A DNA stretch of 64,000 nt from Williamsia herbipolensis (GTDB lineage: Bacteria > Actinomycetota > Actinomycetes > Mycobacteriales > Mycobacteriaceae). Under the pieces are notes generated by a model. That model was not told where the DNA came from. It saw only the letters and a program-made list of their open reading frames with translations, and made no database searches. The number at the start of each line of letters is the position of its first letter. The stretch's first letter is position 1. The stretch spans positions 62,001 to 126,000 of the forward strand of contig NZ_JXYP01000036.1 in the NCBI RefSeq assembly GCF_000964005.1, given 5' to 3'. This document shows positions 25,705 through 37,344 of the stretch, piece after piece. A program made the position numbers and the translations under genes.

Positions 25705-27327
25705 TCAGACCGACGCGGCTGTGGAGGAGTCGACGTCCCCGTCGGTCCTGTCACCCGCGGACTCGGCGTCGCCGGCCGGGGTGGCGGGCGGTGTCGCGGC
25801 GAAGACGATCGTCTCCTCGGTGCGGCCCCGCAGGCTCACCGATTCCTGTTCCTCCCAGTGCCCCGACTCGGCGTCGGCCGCACGCACCGCGCGTTCGGAC
25901 GCGAGCGGTCGGGTCGGGTCGCGCTTGGCGAGTTCGCTCAGGCGGGCCGACTCGTTCACGGCGTCGCCGATGACGGTGTACTCGAAACGCTGGATGGCGC
26001 CGACGTTCCCGGCGACCACCGGGCCGTAGCTGACACCGATGCCCGCGCTCAGCTCCGGGACCTCCTGCGCCAGGCGCTGCGAGATCGCTCGGCTCGCCGC
26101 GAGCGCCGCGCCCGCGCAGTCGTCGAGGTCGATGGGCGCTCCGAAGACCGCGAGGACGGCGTCGCCCTCGAACTTGTTGACCAGCCCGCTGCGCTCCTCG
26201 ACCTCCTGCACGATCACCGCGAAGAACCGGTTGAGGATCGAGACGACCTCCGACGGCGAGCGTTCCGAGGCCAGTGTGGTGGAGCCGATGACGTCGACGA
26301 AGACCACGGCGACGGTGCGTTCGGTGCCACCGAGTTCGGGGTCGCTGGTGAGTGCCGCCTCGGCGACGTCGCGTCCGACGTGGCGACCGAACAGGTCCTG
26401 CAGGCGCTCCCGTTCCCGCAGACCGGTCACCATCGAGTTGAACCCGGCCTGCAGCTCACCCAGCTCGGTGCCGTCGAAGATCACGACCTCGACGTCGGTG
26501 TGGCCGTCGCTGACCTTCTTCATGCCCGCGCGCACACTGCGGATCGGGGCGACCACGTGCGTGGTGTTGAGGATGGTGAGCAGCAGCCCGGTGAACAGGG
26601 CCGTCGCCACCAGCACGGTGACGCCGGTGAAGATGTCGACCTTGTCGGTCTCGGAGCGGAACAGCGAGAATCCGGTGACGAGGAAGATGCCGACGATGGG
26701 GATGCCCGACCCGACCGACCACGAGATCAGCGCGCGGGTCCGCAGGGCGCTGCGCTTGCGGCGCAGTTTCACGTCGGCGTTGATGACCTGCGCCGCGATG
26801 GGGCGCAGGGAGAACTCGCTGAGCAGGTACGAGATGGCGCACACCACCGTGCCGGACAGACCCACGACGAAGAAGATCTTCGGGATCAGCGCGGGGTCGA
26901 GCACCCCGTAACAGATGGTGAACATGATGATCGCGCCGATCCAGAACGACGCCTGCAGAGCGGTCAGCTTCCAGGGGGTGCGGCGCGCACGGCGCGCCTC
27001 CTTGCGGGTGGGTTCGCGGTCTTTGATCGCCCAGCGGAGCTGACGCACGATCAACGTGGTCCCGATGATGACGCCGAAGACCAGCGCGGCGAGAACGTAG
27101 ATCGGCAGGGCGATGAAGTTGACCCACCAGAACTTCGACTCGAACACCGACGGTTCGGGGATGCCGACGCTGGCCAGCACCACGGCCATGATCGCGCCGA
27201 TGGTGTTGGAGATGACGATCGACCCGGTCAGCAGGATCTGGATGCGGATGCGCTGTTTGCGCGGGCTGTCGTCGACCGAGCCCAGGATGACCGACCCGAA
27301 ATCGGCGTTCCGGCGGTTGCGTCCCAT
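25705..27327 (-). CDS. Membrane adenylate cyclase with HAMP domain (Rv1318c-Rv1320c family)
   Basis: The protein has 540 residues. Six spans (about 30-280) are followed by a HAMP linker (TILNTTHVVAPIRSVRAGMKKVSDG) and a class III cyclase domain. Catalytic features: the metal aspartate in VVFVDVIGSTTLA, KFEGDAVLAVFGAP with the second aspartate, and NVGAIQRFEYTVIGDAVNESARL with the transition-state Asn/Arg. It should make cAMP in response to a membrane or lipid cue. The size matches Rv1318c closely. The ATG at 27327 follows CAGGGAG. Confidence 0.92.
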   Translation of the reverse strand: MGRNRRNADFGSVILGSVDDSPRKQRIRIQILLTGSIVISNTIGAIMAVVLASVGIPEPSVFESKFWWVNFIALPIYVLAALVFGVIIGTTLIVRQLRWAIKDREPTRKEARRARRTPWKLTALQASFWIGAIIMFTICYGVLDPALIPKIFFVVGLSGTVVCAISYLLSEFSLRPIAAQVINADVKLRRKRSALRTRALISWSVGSGIPIVGIFLVTGFSLFRSETDKVDIFTGVTVLVATALFTGLLLTILNTTHVVAPIRSVRAGMKKVSDGHTDVEVVIFDGTELGELQAGFNSMVTGLRERERLQDLFGRHVGRDVAEAALTSDPELGGTERTVAVVFVDVIGSTTLASERSPSEVVSILNRFFAVIVQEVEERSGLVNKFEGDAVLAVFGAPIDLDDCAGAALAASRAISQRLAQEVPELSAGIGVSYGPVVAGNVGAIQRFEYTVIGDAVNESARLSELAKRDPTRPLASERAVRAADAESGHWEEQESVSLRGRTEETIVFAATPPATPAGDAESAGDRTDGDVDSSTAASV

Positions 27328-27398
27328 GGCTCCCTGTTCCGACGTCCACCGCAGGCATCCGCCGGGGTGGCTTGGGAGCAATCTACCCCGGCGAGGCG

Positions 27399-28946
27399 CT
27401 ACTCCCGGCGGATATCGGTGCGGTGCAGGACGCGACCACTGGTGTCGCAGAGGTCGACGGTCATGGTGGTGCCGAACCCGTCGATGCGGACCTCACCGAA
27501 ATGCTGGAACTCCGTGGTGATCGGCGAGACGTTCGCGGTCGTCGGTGCATGGACGAACACCTGGTCGACGCCGAAGGTGCCGTCGAGCTTCCCGGCCGGG
27601 AACGCACCCGCGTGCAGCGGTCCCGACACGAACTCCCAGAAGGGGTGGAAGTCGGTGTAGGCCGCGCGCGACGGGTCGTAGCGGTTGGCCGCGGTGTAGT
27701 GCACGTCGGCGGTCAGCCACACCACGTTGCGCACGTTCCTGGTGCGCGAGAGGATCTGCGCCAGTTCGGTTTCGCGACCCAGCGGCTTCCCGTTGTCACC
27801 CTGGGCGACGGCCTCGATGCCGTCCTTGTCGCCGTAGGCGGTGTCGGGGACGACGATGCCGAGCGGCAGGTCGTTGGCCACGATCTTCCACACCGCACGC
27901 GACGAGTTCAGCCCGTCGGTGAGCCACTTCGCCTGGCGCGCACCGAGGATGTGGCCGGAGGCGTTGCGGGCGTGGGAGTTCGAGTCCTTGTAGCTGCGCA
28001 TGTCGAGGATGAAGATGTCGAGCAGCGGACCGTAGGACACCTTGCGGTAGACGCGGCCGTCGACGGCATCGACCGGGGTGACCGGCTGCCACTCGTGGAA
28101 CGCCTGGAGCGCGCGACGCGAGAGGACGTCGGCGCGGCGCTCCCGCGTGTAGGCCGGGTTCGCGACGATCTCGCCGGGGAACCAGTTGTTGAACGTCTCG
28201 TGGTCGTCCCACTGCACCAGCTGCGTGGTCGAGGCGGCGAACCGGCGGTAGTTGGTGTCGGACATGTTGTAGCTGTGGTTGCCGCGGAACTCGTCGAGGG
28301 TCTGTGCGACATCGGATTTGGCCTCGGTGACCACGTTGCGCCACACGCGGCCGTCGTCGAGGGTGACCGTCTCCTTCAGGGGGCCGTCGGCGTAGACGGT
28401 GTCGCCGGAGTGGATGAACAGGTCGGCGTTGCGGTCGGCGAGGGTGGAGAACCCGTGCAGGCCGCCGATGGCCTCGTTGATGCCCCAGCCCTGACCGACG
28501 ACGTCGCCGGACCAGTTGATCGTGATCGCCCCGGGCAGGACGGGCGCGGTGCGGAAGGTGCCGGTGAGCGGCTGCGACCGGGTGCCGCGGTCGGATTCGA
28601 GGATGACGCGGTAGTGGATGGTCGCGCCGGCGGGGTGACCGGTGACGCGAACGCGTCCGGTGCCGTCGGTGGCGGGAGTGACCATCGGGCCCACGAAGCG
28701 GCGCGCGAAGGTGAAGTTCTCGAACAGCGACGTCTCGACGATCATCCGCGCCGGGATGTCCGACCGCGCCCAGATCAGGGCACCGTCGGGTCGCGGGTCG
28801 CCCGAGGCGATGCCGTGGGTGAGCGTCGGACGGGCGCGGATCAGGGCCGGGCTCGCGACCGCCTGGGGTGCGAGGAGTCCGGCGGCGGGGATCAGCAGGC
28901 CCGCGGCGGCGGAGGAGCGCAGGAACGTACGACGGGATACGGACAC
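27399..28946 (-). CDS. phoD: Alkaline phosphatase D (PhoD), Tat-exported
   Basis: The protein has 515 residues. The Tat signal is SRRTFLRSSAAAGLLIPAAGLLAPQAVA. Metal-site motifs of PhoD are NWSGDVVGQGWGINEA, LFIHSGDTVYADGPL, WDDHETFNNW and WLTADVHYTAANRYDP. It is a Ca/Fe-dependent phosphodiesterase/monoesterase that releases phosphate outside the membrane. The GTG at 28946 follows AAGGA; an upstream in-frame GTG at 28976 would put extra residues ahead of the twin arginines. No PhoP box was searched for. Confidence 0.92.
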   Translation of the reverse strand: MSVSRRTFLRSSAAAGLLIPAAGLLAPQAVASPALIRARPTLTHGIASGDPRPDGALIWARSDIPARMIVETSLFENFTFARRFVGPMVTPATDGTGRVRVTGHPAGATIHYRVILESDRGTRSQPLTGTFRTAPVLPGAITINWSGDVVGQGWGINEAIGGLHGFSTLADRNADLFIHSGDTVYADGPLKETVTLDDGRVWRNVVTEAKSDVAQTLDEFRGNHSYNMSDTNYRRFAASTTQLVQWDDHETFNNWFPGEIVANPAYTRERRADVLSRRALQAFHEWQPVTPVDAVDGRVYRKVSYGPLLDIFILDMRSYKDSNSHARNASGHILGARQAKWLTDGLNSSRAVWKIVANDLPLGIVVPDTAYGDKDGIEAVAQGDNGKPLGRETELAQILSRTRNVRNVVWLTADVHYTAANRYDPSRAAYTDFHPFWEFVSGPLHAGAFPAGKLDGTFGVDQVFVHAPTTANVSPITTEFQHFGEVRIDGFGTTMTVDLCDTSGRVLHRTDIRRE

Positions 28947-29005
28947 GCCCGAATCCTTCCCCGGTGACACGAACACGGGGTTACGTCACGGCAACCACGA
29001 GGGTG

Positions 29006-29071
29006 CGCGTTCGCGGATCGGATCGGTGAACGCGGGCGCTCCGCACGCCGCGTTCGCGGGATGGGCCCGCG
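29006..29071. terminator. Two adjacent hairpins after purA
   Basis: CGCGTTC (29006-29012) pairs with GAACGCG (29028-29034), and CGCGGG (29055-29060) pairs with CCCGCG (29066-29071). They lie in the 163 bases between the purA stop and the phoD start on the same strand and probably end the purA transcript. Confidence 0.5.
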
Positions 29072-29109
29072 TCGCCGAGCGCACTCAGCACGTGCAGAAC
29101 GGTCTGCGT

Positions 29110-30444
<1,335 letters not shown>

Positions 30445-30551
30445 CTACTGGCTTTGTACGACAGATACCGCTTCGCTGCCCGCGCGTCGGCCCACGCCGA
30501 CCACGGCGCGACGGTGTGGGTCGCAGGCCGACGAAGGTGACGGACCACCCC

Positions 30552-31238
30552 ATGACCATCAGCGTGATGTGCGCGAACGATGCCGTTCTCCCCGATGACC
30601 TGGCCCACCTCACGGTCACCCGGGCAGGCCTCGACCGCGACTCCCTGCGCGCCGGCGTCGCCAAGGCCATGGCGCCGCTCGACGTCGACCGCGTGATCGT
30701 GGTGGGCGGCGCCGAACTCCCCGACGCGTTCTGCGGCGGCGTGGTGTCGCGGCTGATGATCGCCGAACGGCTCGACGTCGAGATCGCCTACGTCGCGCCC
30801 GCCGCGACCCCGGGCACCGCGGCGTGGGGCCTCCCCCACGGCACGGCCGCGGTCGACCTCGCGCTCACCGGCACCGCCGTCACCGTCCCGCTGATCCGCG
30901 ACGACGCCGCGGTCGTCATCATCGGCGGCGCCCGCCACCTCGGCGAGAACGGTGCGCCTTTCACCGGCGAATCGATCGTCGACAGCGAGCGACTGGCCCT
31001 GGGCGAGATCACGACCGTGCTGATCCGCCCCACGAGGGCGGAGCCCGGTGTCGAGGGCGCTCTGCAGAAGCGGTTCCGGCAGAAGTGGATCGCCGGGCGC
31101 GCGGTGCAGACCGGTGGCATCGACATCGTCGTGGAACGCGACGGCGTGCGCGCCGACCGACCGGTCAAGCGCTCCACCATCTACCGCCATCACGAGGACT
31201 GGAAGCTGGTCTCCCCCACGAACAGGATCACCACATGA
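30552..31238 (+). CDS. Conserved actinobacterial protein of unknown function (Rv0358 family)
   Basis: The protein has 228 residues, soluble and alpha/beta. It contains VDRVIVVGGAELPDAF, VEIAYVAPAATPGTAAWGLPHG and AVVIIGGARHLGENGAPFTGESIVDSERL, suggesting a nucleotide- or lipid-kinase-like fold without a recognisable catalytic motif. It is always found between purA and the site-2 protease gene in this lineage. Its stop overlaps the protease start (ATGA), pointing to a shared function. The start follows GAAGGTGA. Confidence 0.8.
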   Translation: MTISVMCANDAVLPDDLAHLTVTRAGLDRDSLRAGVAKAMAPLDVDRVIVVGGAELPDAFCGGVVSRLMIAERLDVEIAYVAPAATPGTAAWGLPHGTAAVDLALTGTAVTVPLIRDDAAVVIIGGARHLGENGAPFTGESIVDSERLALGEITTVLIRPTRAEPGVEGALQKRFRQKWIAGRAVQTGGIDIVVERDGVRADRPVKRSTIYRHHEDWKLVSPTNRITT

Positions 31239-32017
31239 GCACGGCGACCCAGATCGCGCGGGCGGTCCGACCCGGGCCGGTGTTCGTCGGCGTGGTCGCC
31301 GCGACCGTCGCCGGTGGCGTCGTGCTGGCGAGTTCGGAACCGGGCCGCAACGCCACGTCGATCATCGGCGCGCTGCTGCTGGTCGTCGGCGGCTGGGTGA
31401 TCTCGTTGTGCCTGCACGAGTTCGGACACGCGGTGACCGCCTTCGCGTTCGGCGACGCGGGCGCCGAGAACCGTGGCTACCTCACCCTCGATCCGCGAAA
31501 ATACGCCCATCCCGGGCTGTCGATCGCGTTCCCGCTCGTGCTCATCCTGTTGGGCGGCATCGGTTTCCCCGGCGGTGCGGTCTACGTCAACCAGGCCGGG
31601 TTCACCCGGGCGCAGCGCACGATCGTGTCGTTGGCCGGGCCGTTCGCGAACATCGTCGTGGCCATCGCCCTGCTGGCCTACATCCGATCGCAGGTGGCGA
31701 CCATCGATCAGTCGAGCATCAACCTCTACTCCGCGCTCGGGATGCTGGCGTTCCTGCAGATCACGGCCGCGGTGCTCAACCTGATCCCGATCCCCGGCCT
31801 CGACGGCTACGGCGCCATCGAGCCGTACCTCTCGATGCAGACGCGGCGATCGATCGCACCCATCGGGCAGTACGGCTTCCTGGTCGTGTTCCTCATCCTC
31901 CTGCTGCCCCCGGTCAACCGGGCATTCTTCGACCTCGTCTACTGGCTCTTCGAGTTGTCGGGGGTCAGTTCGGCACTGGCCTCCATCGGCTACGACCTGG
32001 TCGTGTTCTGGCGCTGA
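31235..32017 (+). CDS. Site-2 protease family membrane metalloprotease (Rv0359-like)
   Basis: The protein has 260 residues and about six spans. The zinc motif HEFGH is at residues 61-65 and the distal ligand lies in LNLIPIPGLDGYG, both inside membrane segments as in M50 intramembrane proteases. It has no PDZ domain, unlike RseP/Rip1. It may release membrane-held regulators; the substrate is unknown. Translationally coupled to the upstream gene. Confidence 0.88.
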   Translation: MSTATQIARAVRPGPVFVGVVAATVAGGVVLASSEPGRNATSIIGALLLVVGGWVISLCLHEFGHAVTAFAFGDAGAENRGYLTLDPRKYAHPGLSIAFPLVLILLGGIGFPGGAVYVNQAGFTRAQRTIVSLAGPFANIVVAIALLAYIRSQVATIDQSSINLYSALGMLAFLQITAAVLNLIPIPGLDGYGAIEPYLSMQTRRSIAPIGQYGFLVVFLILLLPPVNRAFFDLVYWLFELSGVSSALASIGYDLVVFWR

Positions 32018-32060
32018 TCCACGATCTGGGTGCGCCCCCTGGCCACGGCGAGCGATGCGT

Positions 32061-32076
32061 CGGCACCGTGGTGCCG
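32061..32076. terminator. Hairpin after the site-2 protease gene
   Basis: CGGCACC and GGTGCCG form a perfect stem around GT, 44 bases after the stop. It has no U-run. Confidence 0.5.
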
Positions 32077-32095
32077 GCGCCGCCCAGTGTCCAAT

Positions 32096-32135
32096 TGTCC
32101 GGGATCGGAGCGAAATTGGCGTCGCGCACCGGACA
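32096..32135. promoter_or_regulatory. Inverted repeat upstream of the SARP/AAA regulator
   Basis: TGTCCGG (32096-32102) and CCGGACA (32129-32135) are perfect inverted repeats 26 bases apart. CCAATT (32091-32096) and AATTGG are nested with them. They lie 45-84 bases before the regulator start and may be an autoregulatory site or a leader hairpin. Confidence 0.35.
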
Positions 32136-32179
32136 CGACCTCGTCGTGATGCGGGGGTGAGCTGCTCTATCGTGGAGTG

Positions 32180-35100
32180 ATGACGACCGACGGCATGGAG
32201 CTCGCCGTTCGGCTCGTCGGCGAGGTCGCCGTCACGCACCGCGACCGGGTCGTGCACCCCCGCGTGGTGGGCGGGCGACGGTGCGACATCGTGCTCGGCT
32301 ACCTCGCGGTCAATCGCCACCGCGAGGTCACCCTCGAGGAACTGGCCGACGTGCTGTGGCCGGCGCTACGACCCCAGTCGTGGAACTCGGCGGTGCGCGG
32401 AGTCCTGTCCCGCGTGCGCGACGCGCTCGAGATGGCCGGCATGCCCCCGACACCGTGCGCTCGCGCGCCGGGAACGTCCGACTGACCCTGCCCGACGGCT
32501 CGGTCACCGACCTCGAGTTCGCCCGCGGGTGTTGCGATCCAAGTCCCGACGACACCGTGACCGTGCAGGACGCGCGCACGGCGCTCCGGCTCCTCGACGG
32601 CCCGGTGTTGCGCGACGTCGAGGGCGGTTGGGCCGACGAACTGCGCGCGGAGGCCGACGCTCTGCGTGTCCGCGCCCACGAGGTGAACGCGGAGGGGTCG
32701 CTGCGTCTCGCCGAGTACGAGGCCGCGATCTCCTCTGCGGAGCGGCTCATCGCGATCGACCCCCTGCGCGAGAGCGCCTACCGGACGGCCATCCGTGGAC
32801 ACATGGGGCTCGGGGAGCGGGGACGCGCACTCCAGGTGGCCGCGAACTGTCGACAGGTTCTCTCCCACGAACTGGGGGTGGCGCCGTCGGCGGCGACCGA
32901 GGAGCTCTTCCTCGCCGTCCTGCGCGGCGACACCCCGTCGGGCCCGCCCCGATCGGCGGGGGTGATCGGCCGTGCCACGGAGCTGACGGCGATCTCCGAT
33001 GCCGTCGCTCGCGCCTCCCGCGGCGTCGGGCAGGTCGTGATCATCTCCGGGGAGGCCGGCTCGGGGAAGAGCACCGTCGCCCACGCCGCGATGGACCAGG
33101 CACGGGCGGCCGGCGCGGATGTCCTGTTCGGTCGGTGCTCCGAGGAGGCGGTCGTACCCTTCGAGCCACTGGTCGAGGCGATCGGCGACGACCTCGACGC
33201 CGCCGGCGCAGACGTGGCCCGGGAGAGACTGCGCGACACCGGTGCCGGGATCTTCCACCTCATCCCCAAGGCCGCCCACCGCTTCCCCGACGTCACACCC
33301 GAACCACCGCTGCACGACGACCGGGCGACGATCACGACAGCGGTCCTCGAGTGGCTCACCACCTCCACCCGCCGGGGGCCCACCGTGCTGGTGATCGAGG
33401 ATCTGCACTGGGCGTCGCCGGCGACGTCGGCGGTGATCCGCTACCTGATCCACGCCTCGAGCCGCAGCCGCCTGTGCGTCATCGCCACGGTGCGTGACGA
33501 GTTCCTCGATGACACCGAGGTGCGTTCGACCCTCGCCGGCGCGGAGCGTTCGACAGGACTGCGTCGAATCAGACTCGCCGGACTCAGCGTCGCGGAGGTC
33601 GGTGCGATCATCGAGGCGTCGGGTGCCGCCCTCGACCCGGTGACCCTCGTCGAGCGCACCCGCGGTCTCCCGCTGTTCGTGGAGTCGCTGATCGCCTCCC
33701 ATCTCTCGGGATCCGGCGAGTCGCTCCCGTCATCGATCGCGGAATCGGTCGCCCAGCGAGAGCGGCTGCTGACCGGTGACGCGCGCGAGGTGTTGCAGTT
33801 GTGTTCGGTGGTGGGCATGGTCGCGCCGCGGATCGTGCTGCGAACGGTCACCGCCGCACTCACCGACCACGCTTTCGCCGAGGCCCTCGACGATCTGGTC
33901 CGCCAGCGGCTGATCATCGACTCGGCCGAGGGCACCACCGTGGTCCTGCGACATCCACTGGTGCAGGAGGCGGTGTACGCCGAGATCGCCGGCACGCGGA
34001 GGGCCGAGCTGCACTCGCGTGTCGCCCGCGCCCTGACCGACCTGGGTGAGGTCGGGGTGCCCGAGGAGTACGCACGCCTCGCCCACCACCTCAGCCGCGG
34101 GCGCGACGCCGACCGGGCGCGCGCGGTGTCGTACTGGTGGCGCGCGGGTACCTCCGCCATGACGCTGGGGGCGTACGAGGACTCGGTCGCGTTCTACCGC
34201 AGCGCCGAACGACGTCTCATCCCCCGCGGCGACTCCGCCGACCGGTGCCGCCTGTGGGTCGATCTCGGTCGGGCTCAACGGAAAGCCCGCGATCCCGGGT
34301 TCCGGGCGACGCTTCTCGGGGCGACCGACATGGCACGGCGACTCGGTGACGTCGACCTGCAGGTCACCGCGACACTCGCCAACGATCTGCAAGGGATCCT
34401 GTACGTCCACCTCCACTCCGACAGTGAGCGCATCGCCGATCTGTACGACGCCCTCGACGCGCTCGAGAAGGTGGGCCGCGAGAACTCGGGCGACGCCGCC
34501 CGTCTGTTGTCGCAGTTGGCCATCGAGCTGATCTGGGTCTCCGACCACACCACACGGCAGACCCTGTTGGTGCGCGCCATCGACGCCGCACGCTCGGCGG
34601 GCGATCGTCGCGCACTCGTGACCGCACTGTCGGCTGTGGTGGTGGCACTGCGCGTTCCGCAGTGCGCGGCGTTCCGACGTCAGTCCTACGACGAATTGAT
34701 GGAGTTGCTCGCCGGTTCCCCCGACCGCCGTATCGATCCTCTGGTCGCGGTGTGGATCGCCCGACAGCAGATCGAGTACGGCGACCTGCAGGCCGCGAAC
34801 AGGACCGCGGCCGTGCTCACCGACGCCCAGGTGTCGCGCGATCCGGAATTGACCTGGCTCGCTAGCTATCTCAGGTTCGCCATCGATCTGGCCGCCGGCC
34901 GTCTCGACCGCTGCGACGGCCGGCTCGCGGACATGCTCGACATCCCGTCGCCGCCGCTGGAGAGCTACACCTTCGGCCGTCTCCTCGGGCCGGTCGTCGC
35001 CCTGCGCACACTGCGGGGTGACATGAGCGAGGTGGCCGACGCCCGCGCGGCCCTCACCGAGCGATTCGATATCGTCGACACCTATCGCGCCTGTCTCGCA

Positions 35101-35589
35101 ACGGCTCTCGTCGACGTCGGCGACGCTGACGCCGCGGCCGATCTCGTCGCGTGGTACGACCGTCCGCGGATCGAGAAGATCCCGGTCAACAACATCTGGC
35201 TGGCGACGATCGCGACCATCGGCCGTGTCGCCGCCCAGGTCGGCAACACCGAGGTCTGCGATGTCGCCTACGAGATCCTCTCGGCCCACCCCGACGAGAA
35301 CACGATCTCCTGGGCGTCGGTGTACGGGACGGTGCACCACCACCTCGGCGAACTGTCGATCGCTCTCGACGAATTCGACCGCGCTGCCGACCATCTCGAC
35401 GACGCCCGTGTCGCGCACCGCGAGCGCGGTTTCGACGGCTGGTACGCCGAGACGCTGTATCTCGTCGCGCTCCTCGAGCAACGCCGCGATGGTCGCGCCT
35501 CGGAGAAGTCGCTCGACCGCGCCCGCCGCGCCGCCGACGAGGTCGGCGCCACCGCGGTGCGACGCCGGATCGACGCGCTCACAGGGTGA
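32180..35589 (+). pseudogene. SARP/BTAD-AAA ATPase transcriptional regulator with a one-base frameshift
   Basis: The gene encodes an AfsR/SARP-type winged helix (VRLVGEVAV to NSAVRGVLSRVRDALEMAG), a bacterial transcriptional activation domain, an AAA ATPase with Walker A GEAGSGKST and LVIEDLHWASPATSA, and a long TPR-like C-terminus of about 550 residues. The first frame stops at 32485 after 101 codons. The rest continues in another frame, joining at GMPP-DTVRSRAGN if one C is added to the C5 run at 32444-32448. The repaired length would be about 1136 residues. Such proteins act as single-component regulators of secondary metabolism or catabolism. It may be a real inactivation, phase variation or a read error. 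Confidence 0.82.
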
Positions 35590-35735
35590 TGCGCCGGTCG
35601 TCGCCCTGGTGACCGGTCAGCCCCGCACACAATCGTCACCGGCAGGGACCGGCGGGGACCATGCGCACACACCGACGCGGTGCGGTGATGGTCGTGTACG
35701 CGATCGCCTGAACTGCCCCGCGATCGGCTCATCGG

Positions 35736-36356
35736 TCACCCCGACACGAGGCTCCGAACCGAGGTCGGCGGCTCGTCTCCCGTTGCGGTGATCGGTCGGT
35801 CATAGGTGATTCGGGCAGGCACCACACCTGTCCACTGCGAGGCATCCTCGGGCTCGCCGGGCGGACCGCTGCGCGCCTTGGTGATCCACTGGCCGTCCAG
35901 GATCGGCAAGGCCAGGACGGCGGTGGCGGCCATCTCCTTACCGGTGTGCGTACGCACCTCGTCGGGACGACCGGGGATCAGCTTGTCCGACAGCACGTCC
36001 AACGCGTGCGAGGGATCGACGTCGACCTCGTCGAGAGTCCCCCGCACGACCGCCGAGCGGTAGTTCGCCGAATGGTCGAACAGCGTGTCGGCGACGACGA
36101 GGCCATCGAGGACGAAGGCCGTGAGCGTGACCGGCGCGCCGGCGGCGACGTGTCGCAGAGCTCCTGCGCCGGTGGAACCGTGGATCAGGATCCGGTCACC
36201 GTCGCGGGCGAACAACATCGGCACCGACCACGGCAGCCCCTCGATCACCGTCGACAGGGTGCCGACCTTGACCTCGTCGAGGATCTCGTCGAGCAGCGCG
36301 CGGTCACCCGCGCGATCGGGCTTGCGGTGCAGTCGCGTCAGCGCGTCGGTGCTCAT
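35736..36356 (-). CDS. Pyridoxamine-phosphate-oxidase-fold flavoprotein (NimA-like)
   Basis: The protein has 206 residues with an FMN-binding split-barrel. Family stretches are KVGTLSTVIEGLPWSVPMLFARDGDRILIHGSTGAGALRHVAAGAPVTLTAFVLDGLVVA and NYRSAVVRGTLDEVD. Related proteins reduce nitroimidazoles or bind heme or flavin; the natural substrate is unknown. The ATG at 36356 is chosen; another in-frame ATG lies nine bases upstream. It converges on the SARP/AAA gene across 146 bases with no clear element apart from a weak CCCCGC/GCGGGG pairing. Confidence 0.83.
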   Translation of the reverse strand: MSTDALTRLHRKPDRAGDRALLDEILDEVKVGTLSTVIEGLPWSVPMLFARDGDRILIHGSTGAGALRHVAAGAPVTLTAFVLDGLVVADTLFDHSANYRSAVVRGTLDEVDVDPSHALDVLSDKLIPGRPDEVRTHTGKEMAATAVLALPILDGQWITKARSGPPGEPEDASQWTGVVPARITYDRPITATGDEPPTSVRSLVSG

Positions 36357-36416
36357 GGCGACCATCTTCGTGGCCCGCGGTCACGACCGCCACCGAGTTA
36401 CCGCGGCCGCCCCCGA

Positions 36417-37337
36417 TCACCAGGTGAGGTCGCGATGGCACCGCTTCTGGATCTCGATGGGGTCGACCTGCACGGTGGCGTGGTCGAGACCGTGGCGTTC
36501 GAGGACCTCGCGCGCCGCGATGAGGACCTCGCCGTTGGGGTGGTCGCTGCCGAGGTGCACGGTCGTGACGTCCATCCCTGTGGTCAGCGTCCAGATGTGG
36601 AGGTCGTGCACGTCGTGCACCTGCGGCAGCGCCTCGAGTTCGGATCGCACGGCCTCGACGTCGACGTGCGCGGGGGCACGCTGCGACAGGATCCGCAGCG
36701 CGTCGAGCGCCAGGCGAATGGCCCGCGGCGCGACCCACAGCGCGATCAGGACGGCGACCACGATGTCGGCGTAGCCCCATCCGGTGGTGAGCGCGATGAT
36801 GCCGGCGACGAGCACGCCGACGCTGCCGACCGCGTCGGCGAGCACCTCCATGTACGCGCCGCGCACGGCGATGCTGTCCTGCGAGTCACTGCGGAGCAGT
36901 TGCATGACAACGAGATTCGCGGCCAGGCCCGCCAGCGCCACGATGATGAGCGTCAGCCCGGGGACCTGTGGGTCGGAGCCGAGTCGCTCGAACGCCTCGT
37001 AGAGCACGAAGACGGCGACACCGATCAGCAGCACGGCGTTGGCGACGGCGGTGAACACCTCGGCGCGATGCCAGCCGAACGTCTTCTCACCGTCGGACTT
37101 CCCGTGGCGGGCCAGCAGCAGCGCCACGAGTCCCATCGCCATCGCGACGACGTCGGTGAGCATGTGACCCGCGTCGGCGAGGAGCGCCAACGAGTTCGCC
37201 CACACGCCGGCGATGACCTCGACGACGAAGAACGTCGCGATGATCCCCATCCCGGCCACCATCGGCCAGAGACGACGGGTCGAACCGTCGGCTGCGGTCG
37301 GCGCATGGGAGTGCGAGTGGCCGTGTGTGTGCCCCAT
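36417..37337 (-). CDS. Cation diffusion facilitator, zinc/cobalt exporter (CzcD/ZnT type)
   Basis: The protein has 306 residues and six spans. The His-rich N-terminus is MGHTHGHSHSH. Metal-site motifs are LADAGHMLTD in helix 2 and EVLADAVGSVGV in helix 5, and a cytoplasmic domain has VHDVHDLHIWTL. It exports divalent metal in exchange for protons. The ATG at 37337 lies seven bases after TATATT and has no Shine-Dalgarno, so it is probably leaderless; the upstream in-frame ATG at 37361 lies inside the operator. Confidence 0.92.
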   Translation of the reverse strand: MGHTHGHSHSHAPTAADGSTRRLWPMVAGMGIIATFFVVEVIAGVWANSLALLADAGHMLTDVVAMAMGLVALLLARHGKSDGEKTFGWHRAEVFTAVANAVLLIGVAVFVLYEAFERLGSDPQVPGLTLIIVALAGLAANLVVMQLLRSDSQDSIAVRGAYMEVLADAVGSVGVLVAGIIALTTGWGYADIVVAVLIALWVAPRAIRLALDALRILSQRAPAHVDVEAVRSELEALPQVHDVHDLHIWTLTTGMDVTTVHLGSDHPNGEVLIAAREVLERHGLDHATVQVDPIEIQKRCHRDLTW

Positions 37338-37344
37338 GCCGATC

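Noticed and set aside
25705-27327. Sensor histidine kinase
   Set aside because: The HAMP domain is followed by a class III cyclase domain with both metal aspartates, not by a dimerisation/ATPase pair.
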